Assembly (NCBI GenBank): GCA_002478955.1
Contig: DLKK01000045.1
Span: 1,767 to 22,622, forward strand
Source of the DNA: Treponema sp. UBA7590
GTDB taxonomy: Bacteria > Spirochaetota > Spirochaetia > Treponematales > Treponemataceae
Length of the DNA: 20,856 nucleotides
Reading direction: 5' to 3'
Shown here one piece after another: positions 1 through 7,199 of this stretch (its first letter is position 1; every line of letters begins with the position of its first letter). The notes below the pieces were generated by a model. That model did not search any database. It was given only the letters and a program-made list of their open reading frames with translations, and was not told the origin of the DNA. The translations under genes and the position numbers were made by a program.

Positions 1-2
1 AT

Positions 3-467
3 GCCCGGAAAAAGGCTGCCGCATATTTTGATGCGTTCCGTATTCCTGTTTTCTCGTGTGATTCTGGGCTTTATATTGACGGCGTGCCGGAAAACGAACA
101 GCCGGGTATTCATGTGCGCCGCGTGAACGGAAATGTTCTTTCTGATGAACAGATGATAGCCCATTATTCTGCTTTGGCGGAAAAATATGGAAATCCGACA
201 GCGCGCTACAGAAATGCAATCTGCTTTGTTGCGGATGAGAATCATATTTATGAAGCGATGGAGCCTTCTATGGGAAGCAATGCGTTTATTTTGACGAGCA
301 AGCCTTATCCGGTGATGAAAAAAGGTTTTCCGCTCGACAGTCTTTCGGTTGATATAAAAACTGGAAAATATTACTACGAACTTACAGGCAACGAGCTTGA
401 TAAGCTTGCGGTGGAAGACGGATTTGCGGAATTTTTCCGAAAAATTCTTTTTAAAAAGCAGAATTAA
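3..467 (+). CDS. Ham1/RdgB-like non-canonical purine NTP pyrophosphatase, 3' part (5' end outside window)
   Basis: The frame is open from the first bases of the window, so the gene starts upstream. An internal GTG at 84 is not needed as a start. The visible 154 residues contain a segment around SCDSGLYIDG followed by QPGIHVRRVNG, which matches the D-D-S-G-L...PG...R core of the Ham1/ITPase fold. A later TARYRNAICFV segment matches the family's central beta strand. Ham1 enzymes hydrolyse dITP, XTP and similar deaminated purine nucleotides to monophosphates, which keeps them out of DNA. The first aspartate of the usual DDSG motif reads as Cys here, and the C-terminal part looks divergent from RdgB, so this may be a subfamily with other substrates. 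It ends 10 bases before the WYL regulator gene, probably in the same transcript. Confidence 0.6.
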   Translation, partial: ARKKAAAYFDAFRIPVFSCDSGLYIDGVPENEQPGIHVRRVNGNVLSDEQMIAHYSALAEKYGNPTARYRNAICFVADENHIYEAMEPSMGSNAFILTSKPYPVMKKGFPLDSLSVDIKTGKYYYELTGNELDKLAVEDGFAEFFRKILFKKQN

Positions 468-477
468 GGAATCAAAC

Positions 478-1470
478 ATGGCTTTTGACAAAAAACGCGA
501 CGACATCCGCCGCACTACACGCATTATTCAGATTGACGAGATGCTCCGCGGCGGGGCTTTTGTGGGAATGGACGAGCTGATTTTCAAGTTCGGGGTGAAC
601 AGGCGGACGATTGAGCGTGATTTTGAGCGGCTCCGGGACGAAATGAACGCTCCGCTTGAATACGACAAGCCGCGCAGAATGTACCATTACACCGACCCGA
701 CTTTTTCCGTGCCGAATGTCGTGCTTACGGAAGGCGAGCTTTTTACGGTCTCAACGGTGATGCCGCTTTTGGAGCAGTACAAGAACACGCCGCTTGAACG
801 CTCGTTCAAGAATATCATGGCGAAAATCGCGTCTTTTCTGCCCGACACGGTTACGGTGGATTCCTCGTTTTTGAACACTGACATCAGCTTTATTTCCGAC
901 CCGCTGCCAAAAATCGATGCGGAGGTTTTCAATCAGATTTTCAAGGCGATAAAAAGCCGCTCGGTTGTCTCGTTCGGATACAAAAGCTCCGGGAGCAAGG
1001 TTTTTAAGGAAAAGATTTTTGACTGCTATCACGTCGTCTGCCAGAAAGGAAACTGGTATGTGCTGGGATTAGACCACGGCGCGGCAGATTTTAGGGTTTT
1101 TGCACTTTCGCGGATAAAAAACATTGTTTCTGCCGGCGAAACTTTTTCCGTTCCGAAAGATTTTGATATTCACAAGCACATCGACTTGAACTTTGGAATC
1201 TGGAACAATCCCGAGCCGCCTGAGGAATATGAATTCCTTTTTTCCGCAAAAATGGCGAACTACGTCCTTGAGCGCGAATGGCACAAAAATCAGCTGATTG
1301 CGCAGCATGAGGACGGCACAGTTCTCCTGAAATTCAGCTCGAACCAGAAACAGATGGTGTTCTCCTGGGCAATGGGCTTCGGCGATTCCGTCACTGTGAT
1401 AAAGCCTGAAAGACTGAGGGAAGAAATCCGCGCGGAATGCGAGAAAATGGCGGGGAAGTATAAAAATTAG
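478..1470 (+). CDS. WYL-domain transcriptional regulator with N-terminal winged HTH
   Basis: A 330-aa protein starting at ATG 478, with AAGGA at 466-470 as ribosome binding site; the open frame extends upstream to 397 but lacks support there. Residues 10-70 form a DeoR/HTH_11-type winged helix (RRTTRIIQIDEML, then NRRTIERDFERLRDEM as recognition helix). A WYL domain follows around residues 150-220, with SFGYKSSG and GNWYVLGLDHG as its signature, then a WCX-like C-terminal part (LLKFSSNQKQM, MGFGDSVTVIKPERL). WYL proteins bind nucleic-acid or nucleotide ligands and regulate DNA-damage or defence genes (PafBC, BrxR, CapW). It lies 24 bases upstream of mcrB1 on the same strand, so control of the McrBC operon is a reasonable inference. 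Its GC content is near that of the flanking genome and clearly higher than mcrB1, so it could also be a resident gene next to which the island inserted. Confidence 0.85.
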   Translation: MAFDKKRDDIRRTTRIIQIDEMLRGGAFVGMDELIFKFGVNRRTIERDFERLRDEMNAPLEYDKPRRMYHYTDPTFSVPNVVLTEGELFTVSTVMPLLEQYKNTPLERSFKNIMAKIASFLPDTVTVDSSFLNTDISFISDPLPKIDAEVFNQIFKAIKSRSVVSFGYKSSGSKVFKEKIFDCYHVVCQKGNWYVLGLDHGAADFRVFALSRIKNIVSAGETFSVPKDFDIHKHIDLNFGIWNNPEPPEEYEFLFSAKMANYVLEREWHKNQLIAQHEDGTVLLKFSSNQKQMVFSWAMGFGDSVTVIKPERLREEIRAECEKMAGKYKN

Positions 1471-1494
1471 AAAATTATATATATGAGGAAAAAA

Positions 1495-3642
1495 ATGGAG
1501 AACGAAGAAAAGAAATCAAATGTAGAAATTTCGAGATGTCTAAAATCTAGCGAAGAAGAAAATTCTTCTTTTGAAAAACGGCTTGAAGAACTCCTTATTT
1601 TTTATAGAAAAAGTTTTATCCAGCATTGGAGCGAGGAAAAATACAAATGGGAAGCCGTTAAGTGTTTTCAGGATAATTGGAACGAAAATGAAGATTTTAT
1701 AGGAATGCTTAAAAAGGCAACTAAAAAATCCAAAAATCTTTTGGTTTCTGCAGGTTCTTTCCCGTTGCCGCAAATTTTTGATTTTGCGGAAGAAGATTTG
1801 AATACGACAAAAGAAATGTTTGCGAATCTTTATGATGAATCTATTCCGCTTGAAGAACGAGTTAAAAACTTCAAATCAAAATCAATGTTGATTATTGATA
1901 ATCATAATAAGAAAAATCCTGATTCAATATGGAAAACAAATTATCAGAATGAAAACTCAATAAGTACATATCTTTGGCTTCGTTACCCAGATAAGTATTA
2001 TATTTACAAATTTAGCGAAGTTATTAAAGTCGAACGATTGCTTTGTGATAATCCTGTAATAAAAAAGGGAGAAGGAATTTCAAATCTTCTTGCCACAAAT
2101 GCTTTGTATGACAAAATAGCAGAAGTAATAAAAAAAGATAAAGAACTGATAGAAATATTTAAAAACTCTTTAGATGATGGTTGTTATTCAGATCCTGAGT
2201 TTAGAACTCTCACAGTTGATTTTGGTTTTCAAGTAAGCCGTTACTATCAGGATGCTGTAGAAGATTCGGAGACAAATAAAGAGGATTCCTCTGTTCATTA
2301 CTGGATGTATGCTCCAGGAGAAAGAGCAAAGTATTGGGAACAGTTTTATAATGAAGGAATTATTGCAATTGGGTGGGGAGAAATTGGAGATTTAAAGCAA
2401 TACCACACTCTGACCGCCATAAAAAATAAAATGAAAACTGTTTGGGGTAATGATAAGTCATTTAAGAATGACGGTCTTGCAGTATGGCAATTTGCTAATG
2501 AATTAAAGCCTAATGATGTAGTTTTTGTAAAAGAAGGAATGTATAAAATTGTAGGGCGAGGAATTGTTACTTCTGATTATATTTATGATAAAAATAGACC
2601 CAATGGATATAATCATATCAGAAAAATCAACTGGACGCATAAAGGTGAATGGACTCATCCGGGAAACGCTGTATTAAAAACTTTAACCGATATTACAGTT
2701 TATAAGGGATATGTTGAAACTCTTAATTCTTTGTTTGATATAGCGGAGGAAGATGAAGAAAAAATTCAGACAATAAACAAGCCGTATTCAAAAAGTGATT
2801 TCTTAAATGAAGTTTTTGTGTCTGAACAAAAGTATGAAACATTAGTAAATCTTCTTGAAAGAAAACGAAACATTATCTTGCAAGGTGCTCCGGGAGTTGG
2901 AAAAACATTTGCAGCAAAAAGACTTGCTTATTCAATTATTGGAGAAATTGATAAGGAAAGAGTTCAGATGGTTCAGTTTCATCAAAGTTATAGCTATGAA
3001 GATTTTATTATGGGATACCGTCCGAATGAAAATGGTTTTGTAAAGACTCCAGGAATCTTCTATGAGTTTTGCAAAAAAGCAGAAATTGACAAAGACAATA
3101 AATACTTTTTTATCATTGACGAAATTAACCGTGGTAATTTGAGTAAGATTTTTGGAGAACTTTTGATGCTTATCGAAAAAGATAAGCGTGGACAGCAGCT
3201 TCAGCTTTTATATTCAAAAGAATTGTTTTCGGTTCCGTCTAATCTTTATATCATTGGAATGATGAACACAGCTGATCGGAGCCTTGCAATTATTGATTAT
3301 GCTTTGCGCCGCCGGTTTGCTTTTGTTGAGTTTGAGCCTGCTTTTGAAACTGAAAGCATAAGTTTTGAAAATCGTAAAAATTCAGTTGAAAATCCAAATT
3401 ATCCAAAGCTTATTGATAAGATTAAGATATTAAACCGTTATATTTCAGATGATCAGTCTTTAGGAAAAGGATTTAGGATAGGACATAGTTATTTTGTTCC
3501 TGAAAATGGAATTGAAGTTACCGATGAATGGTTAAGCAATGTTATTGAATATGAGATTATTCCACTGCTTGAGGAATATTGGTTTGACAATGCCGATGAA
3601 GTAAATCGTTGGAGTAATGAACTTAGGGGCTGTATAAATTGA
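1495..3642 (+). CDS. mcrB: McrB-like AAA+ GTPase with N-terminal EVE/PUA-like domain (module 1)
   Basis: Predicted motor and target-recognition subunit of a modification-dependent restriction enzyme, about 715 aa. I chose ATG 1495 because GAGGAA at 1485-1490 lies just before it; ATG 1483 is in frame but has no Shine-Dalgarno. Residues 1-260 are helical and unassigned. Residues about 266-415 look like an EVE/PUA-type base reader (YWMYAPGERAKYW, IAIGWGEIGDL, VVFVKEGMYKIVGRG). The McrB motor follows: Walker A GAPGVGKT at 464-471, Walker B with DEINR at 542-546, the McrB signature MNTADR at 590-595, and RRR at 605-607. MNTxDR is the family's GTPase signature and catalytic loop, stimulated by McrC. 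The gene is AT-rich (one 60-base line counted at 33% GC), unlike the WYL gene before it. It overlaps mcrC by 3 bases. Confidence 0.93.
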   Translation: MENEEKKSNVEISRCLKSSEEENSSFEKRLEELLIFYRKSFIQHWSEEKYKWEAVKCFQDNWNENEDFIGMLKKATKKSKNLLVSAGSFPLPQIFDFAEEDLNTTKEMFANLYDESIPLEERVKNFKSKSMLIIDNHNKKNPDSIWKTNYQNENSISTYLWLRYPDKYYIYKFSEVIKVERLLCDNPVIKKGEGISNLLATNALYDKIAEVIKKDKELIEIFKNSLDDGCYSDPEFRTLTVDFGFQVSRYYQDAVEDSETNKEDSSVHYWMYAPGERAKYWEQFYNEGIIAIGWGEIGDLKQYHTLTAIKNKMKTVWGNDKSFKNDGLAVWQFANELKPNDVVFVKEGMYKIVGRGIVTSDYIYDKNRPNGYNHIRKINWTHKGEWTHPGNAVLKTLTDITVYKGYVETLNSLFDIAEEDEEKIQTINKPYSKSDFLNEVFVSEQKYETLVNLLERKRNIILQGAPGVGKTFAAKRLAYSIIGEIDKERVQMVQFHQSYSYEDFIMGYRPNENGFVKTPGIFYEFCKKAEIDKDNKYFFIIDEINRGNLSKIFGELLMLIEKDKRGQQLQLLYSKELFSVPSNLYIIGMMNTADRSLAIIDYALRRRFAFVEFEPAFETESISFENRKNSVENPNYPKLIDKIKILNRYISDDQSLGKGFRIGHSYFVPENGIEVTDEWLSNVIEYEIIPLLEEYWFDNADEVNRWSNELRGCIN

Positions 3643-4688
3643 GTTGCAATATTCCAATAAAAAATATCTATTATATGCTTTCTTATGCATTTCAAATTTT
3701 GAATGAGAATGGCTATAAGCAGATTTGCACAGAAGAATTTAAAAACACCGGGGATATGTTTGCGGCTATTCTGATAAAAGGCATTGAATTTCAAATAAAG
3801 CGTTTGCTTAACAGGGAGTATATTACAGAAAAAGATTCTCTTTCTGCTATTAGAGGAAAAATAGAAGTTAACGACTCTATTAATTCACTAAGTTTTCTGA
3901 AACGGCGGTTAGTTTGTTCTTATGATGAATTTTCTATTGATTCTTATATGAACAGAATTTTAAAATCCACCGTAAATTTGCTGATTCAATCAAATATTTC
4001 AAAAGAACGAAAAACAAAGCTAAAGAAGCTGCTTGTTTATTTTTCTTCTGTTCATTCAATCGATTTGCACAGAATAAACTGGAAATTTCATTATACTCGC
4101 AATAATCGTACTTACAGAATGTTGATGGGAATATGTTATCTTGTAGTAAAAGGTCTTTTGCAGACGCAAGAAAACGGTTCTAAAAAATTAATGGACTTTC
4201 TTGACGAGCAGAGAATGAGCCGTTTGTATGAAAAATTTATTCTTGAATATTACAAAAAACATTTTCCAGAATTTCACCCTTCGTCTTCCGAAATCGAATG
4301 GCAGCTTGATGATGAAAATTCCTGTCTTTTGCCAAAAATGCAAAGTGATATTCTTTTAGAAAAAGATAAAACCGTTTTGATAATTGATGCAAAGTTTTAT
4401 TCTCACAATACGCAAATTTTGTTTAATAAACATTCTGTTCATTCTGCGAATTTGTATCAAATTTTTACTTATGTTAAGAATAAGCAGGCAGAATTAAGCT
4501 CTCAAAAAACAGAAGTAACTGGGCTTCTTTTATATGCAAAAACTCATGATGAAATTCAGCCAGATTCTGATTATAAAATGAGCGGAAATAAAATAAGCGT
4601 AAAAAACTTGAATTTAAACTGTGATTTTGAAGAAATAAAGAAACAATTAAATCATATAATAAGTATTTATTTTGCTGATGCCTGCTAA
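3639..4688 (+). CDS. mcrC: McrC-like PD-(D/E)XK nuclease subunit (module 1, canonical short form)
   Basis: Predicted nuclease partner of McrB. The start is a TTG at 3639-3641 that overlaps the mcrB stop, with AGGGG at 3625-3629 as ribosome binding site, so translation is coupled. The 349-aa length equals that of E. coli-type McrC, and there is no N-terminal extension. The protein opens with PIKNIYYMLSYAF, the typical McrC start. The catalytic PD-(D/E)XK core is visible as D237 (MQSDILL), then D250 and K252 (LIIDAKFY), with the D-D-K spacing of the family. HSANLYQIFTYV after it is also typical. McrC stimulates GTP hydrolysis by McrB and cuts DNA after translocation. There is no DNA methyltransferase nearby, as expected for a type IV system. 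An extended -10 element for the next gene begins about 100 bases downstream. Confidence 0.93.
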   Translation: MSCNIPIKNIYYMLSYAFQILNENGYKQICTEEFKNTGDMFAAILIKGIEFQIKRLLNREYITEKDSLSAIRGKIEVNDSINSLSFLKRRLVCSYDEFSIDSYMNRILKSTVNLLIQSNISKERKTKLKKLLVYFSSVHSIDLHRINWKFHYTRNNRTYRMLMGICYLVVKGLLQTQENGSKKLMDFLDEQRMSRLYEKFILEYYKKHFPEFHPSSSEIEWQLDDENSCLLPKMQSDILLEKDKTVLIIDAKFYSHNTQILFNKHSVHSANLYQIFTYVKNKQAELSSQKTEVTGLLLYAKTHDEIQPDSDYKMSGNKISVKNLNLNCDFEEIKKQLNHIISIYFADAC

Positions 4689-4790
4689 AAATTTCACTTA
4701 TTCAATTCATCGGACAGAAAGATTTATTCTCTCCACAGCAACGTCATTCGAGCTCATGCCGCTCCTCCGCAAGATATTTTGAGAAAATTG

Positions 4791-4799
4791 TGGTATAAT
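4791..4799 (+). promoter_or_regulatory. Extended -10 promoter element before the Fic gene
   Basis: TGGTATAAT is a consensus extended -10 (TGn plus TATAAT). No good -35 is present at 17 bases (AAGATA). Transcription from it would start about 4806, inside or next to the GGTGGAG ribosome binding site at 4803-4809, giving a very short leader before ATG 4815. Confidence 0.5.
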
Positions 4800-4814
4800 A
4801 ATGGTGGAGAAAAA

Positions 4815-5820
4815 ATGCCATACGAACCGCCGTTCAAGATTACAGATGAAATTATAAATCTCGTTGCGCAGATTGCGGAGAAAATCGGGGAGCTGAAAAG
4901 CTTTGAGAAAAGTCCGCTTCATGTGGAACTGCGGAAAGAGAACCGCATAAAAACCATTCACTCGTCGCTGGCTATTGAAAACAATTCGCTCACTATTGAG
5001 CAGATTACTGCGATTATTGAGGGAAAGCGTGTTCTTGGCTCTCCTAACGAAATTCAGGAAGTGAAAAATGCTGTTCAGGCTTACAACCTTTTGCTTGAGC
5101 TGAATCCTTATGAGGAAAAAGATTTGCTGCGTGCCCATCAGTTTATGATGTCTGAGCTTGTGAAACATAGCGGAAAGTACAGAAGTGGCGGTGTGGGAAT
5201 TTTTGACGGAAAAGGAAGTTGTTCATCTTGCGCCTCCTGCGGACAGAGTTCCTTTTTTAATGGCGGATTTGTTTGAATGGCTTAGGGAAAACTCTGTTCA
5301 TCCGCTTATAAAAAGCTGTGTTTTTCATTATGAGTTTGAGTTCATTCATCCTTTTGAGGACGGAAACGGAAGAATGGGGCGGCTTTGGCAGACAGTTATT
5401 TTAAAGGAATGGAAAAGCATTTTCGCCTGGATTTCTGTTGAAAGCCTTGTCAAGGAGAATCAGGCTGAATATTACAATGCGTTGAATTCCAGCGATACGG
5501 CTGCTGACAGCACAAAATTCATCGAGTTTATGCTGAATCTGATTTTAAGAACGATTGAAGAGATTATTTCCACGGAAAATGCCGCAAAAAAGATTACTGC
5601 AAAGATTACTATAAAGATTACTGCAAATCAAAGAAAGATTCTTGCTGAAATTGGGAAAAATCCGTTTATAACGCAGGAAGAGCTTTCCGCAAAACTTGGA
5701 ATTGCAAGGCTTAACGTCATAAAAAATATGAAAAAATTGCAGGAAAACAATATAATCCGCCGTGTCGGTGCGACCAAAAACGGACGTCGGGAAATTGTTG
5801 AAGCAAAAGATGAATCCTGA
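4815..5820 (+). pseudogene. Fic family AMP-transferase with C-terminal winged helix, split by a one-base frameshift
   Basis: Start ATG 4815 is preceded by GGTGGAG. The first frame carries a class II Fic inhibitory motif S51-LAI-E55-N ([S/T]xxxE[G/N]) and reads through GVGIFDGK (K133, 5211-5213), then loses homology and stops at 5276. The rest continues in the other frame as EVVHLAPPADRVPFLM, then the active-site loop HPFEDGNGRMGR (His codon 5347-5349), which is fully intact. It ends with a winged-helix domain (NQRKILAEIGK, ITQEELSAKLGIARLNVIKNMKKL). Removing one G at 5214-5215 restores a 334-aa Fic-wHTH protein of ordinary length. Fic enzymes usually attach AMP to target proteins, and the S/TxxxE helix blocks ATP binding. 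The frameshift may be real inactivation or a sequence error; all catalytic residues lie downstream of it. Confidence 0.88.
5590..5625 (+). repeat. Three tandem 12-bp repeats in the Fic-wHTH linker
   Basis: AAGATTACTGCA, AAGATTACTATA and AAGATTACTGCA lie head to tail and encode Lys-Ile-Thr-Ala/Ile units just before the winged-helix domain. The copy number change would be in frame, so the repeat could vary linker length without breaking the protein. Confidence 0.85.
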
Positions 5821-5905
5821 TGATAAGATAAAATGTATAAACTGGTGATTGCTTAACGCCTTCGGACGACAGCCTCAATCACAGCACATAAGGAGCAAAA
5901 ACAAA

Positions 5906-6400
5906 ATGAACCTGACCCCGCTTCTAAAATCAATCTTTGACTACGACCCGGACGGATCTAACATTCATCACCTGATGGCGGTGCATGGCTACAGCCGGCT
6001 TATCGCGCAGATGGAAAACGTGGACGAGCACACGCTTTTTATAACGGAAGTCGCGGCGTATCTTCACGACATCGGTGTAAAGGCGAGCAAGGAAAAATAC
6101 GGAAACAGCCAGCCGCAGCATCAGGAGGCGGAAGGTCCTGCAATCGCGCGGAAACTTCTTGAGCCACTTTCGCTTCCTGCCTGCGACGTTGAGCGAATCT
6201 GCTTTATAATCGGACATCACCACACGTACAAGGCAATCGATGGAATTGATTTTCAGATTCTCGTTGAGGCAGACTTTATAGTGAATGTGATGGAAGGCTA
6301 CTGCAAACGAGAGTCCATTCCGGCGATGAAGGCGAACGTGTTCAAGACCGCAAGCGGAAAATATCTTCTGGAGCAGATGTTTGAAAAGTCGGCGAGGTGA
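5906..6400 (+). CDS. HD-domain phosphohydrolase
   Basis: A 164-aa protein starting at ATG 5906 with AAGGAG at 5890-5895; an in-frame TTG at 5849 is poorly supported. The metal-binding set of an HD hydrolase is visible: H27 (VHGYSR), H54-D55 (AAYLHDIGV), a later histidine cluster (IIGHHHTYK) and a downstream aspartate (VEADFIVN). The protein consists of the HD fold alone, without GYP motif or membrane segments, so it resembles small HD proteins that hydrolyse phosphate esters of nucleotides or nucleotide signals. The substrate cannot be read from the sequence. It follows the broken Fic gene by 85 bases in the same direction. Its GC content is close to that of the WYL gene and higher than that of the neighbouring defence genes, so it may be a resident gene. 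Confidence 0.85.
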   Translation: MNLTPLLKSIFDYDPDGSNIHHLMAVHGYSRLIAQMENVDEHTLFITEVAAYLHDIGVKASKEKYGNSQPQHQEAEGPAIARKLLEPLSLPACDVERICFIIGHHHTYKAIDGIDFQILVEADFIVNVMEGYCKRESIPAMKANVFKTASGKYLLEQMFEKSAR

Positions 6401-6490
6401 GTTTTTATCTCATACAAAATCCGATGAATATTTTTAGAATGACTAGAAAATTCGTTGAATTTTTCCTCTTGTTTGTTTAAACTAGTTATA

Positions 6491-6542
6491 CCTTGATTTA
6501 GTAAATTATCTGCGTTGCGGATAAAGATAAATTATATCAAGG
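6491..6542 (+). promoter_or_regulatory. Dyad that can pair with the ribosome binding site of the 137-aa gene
   Basis: CCTTGAT at 6491-6497 is complementary to ATCAAGG at 6536-6542, which includes the start of the AAGGAG ribosome binding site (6539-6544). Inside it, TTATCT (6506-6511) can pair with AGATAA (6525-6530). If the transcript begins upstream of 6491, the leader could fold and hide the ribosome binding site. No convincing promoter was located to prove that. Confidence 0.35.
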
Positions 6543-6551
6543 AGTGTTAAT

Positions 6552-6965
6552 ATGGAAACACAAGAACTTTTTAATTATCTAAAGACGAGTTGCAAAAATC
6601 GCCTTTCCACAAAGGACTATCAACGATTTTGCTCGATTTTAGGTAATATCAAACGGAATAATCAGGTATTCTGCAATACGAATTCATTTGAATCGGCTAA
6701 AAATGCAGTGTCTGAAATGCAAAGATTGTTTACAAAACTTGAAGTTTTTTTATCACCCGATGATAGAAAAAAATTGCAGAAGTTTGTAAGTTCTTGCCAA
6801 AGTGAAATTAACGAATACGGAAGCCAATGCCATCGTAATTTTATGGGAATGCTGGAACAAACTGGAGCGACAGTAGATGGAATTCCAAGTTATATGTTTT
6901 CAAGTTCTTCAGATGATTATGATGATTATTTGTTCAGAAGAACAATGGCAGAAGGCTTAATGTAA
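6552..6965 (+). CDS. Hypothetical 137-aa protein, no family recognised
   Basis: The gene has a clear AAGGAG (6539-6544) seven bases before ATG 6552, and a hairpin terminator follows, so it looks like a real single-gene unit. The protein is soluble, without signal peptide or membrane segments. It is predicted mostly helical (METQELFNYLKTSCKN, ESAKNAVSEMQRLFTKLEVFL, DDRKKLQKFVSSCQSEI). It has four cysteines, a C-terminal acidic-serine stretch SSSSDDYDDYLFRR, and ends AEGLM. I do not recognise a domain. It is AT-rich like mcrB1 and lies between the two McrBC modules, so a defence or anti-defence role, or a small selfish gene, is possible but only inferred from position. A 14-bp inverted repeat lies around it (6533-6546 and 7046-7059). 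Confidence 0.75.
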   Translation: METQELFNYLKTSCKNRLSTKDYQRFCSILGNIKRNNQVFCNTNSFESAKNAVSEMQRLFTKLEVFLSPDDRKKLQKFVSSCQSEINEYGSQCHRNFMGMLEQTGATVDGIPSYMFSSSSDDYDDYLFRRTMAEGLM

Positions 6966-7000
6966 AATTTCACTGAATCATATAACTTGATTCAACTCTT

Positions 7001-7040
7001 AAAGGTATCGTAACTGTGTTATGGGCATACCTTTTTTCTA
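7001..7040 (+). terminator. Intrinsic terminator after the 137-aa gene
   Basis: AAAGGTAT (7001-7008) pairs with ATACCTTT (7027-7034), and an inner stem CGTAAC/GTTATG (7009-7014 with 7018-7023) extends it. A run of T follows directly (7032-7037). It lies 36 bases after the stop codon. Confidence 0.75.
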
Positions 7041-7199
7041 TTTTTCACTCCTTGATATAGATTTTTGAATTACTATGATACGTTTACTTTATGAAAAAAT
7101 TGAATTTACATATTCAAGATATTTTCAAACTATTTCTCCTTCAGAAAATAAAAAACTATTGACTAAAATGAGCAAAAATATCCATTTATGGAGAAAAAT

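Larger units (their letters stand above)
6533..7059. repeat. 14-bp perfect inverted repeat around the 137-aa gene
   Basis: TATATCAAGGAGTG at 6533-6546 is the exact reverse complement of CACTCCTTGATATA at 7046-7059. The left copy contains the ribosome binding site and the right copy lies just beyond the terminator. No target-site duplication is visible outside the arms, so a mobile element is not shown. Confidence 0.7.

Noticed and set aside
4707..5168. 153-aa minus-strand open frame
   Set aside because: Lies antisense to the Fic gene, whose motifs are unambiguous; composition is arginine/phenylalanine-rich as expected of a shadow frame.
6533..7059. Insertion-sequence reading of the 14-bp inverted repeat
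   Set aside because: No transposase motifs in the 137-aa protein and no target-site duplication outside the arms.
7100..7117. TTGAAT-N6-ATTCAA dyad before mcrB2
   Set aside because: Only 6-bp arms in very AT-rich DNA with no promoter next to it; not distinguishable from chance.
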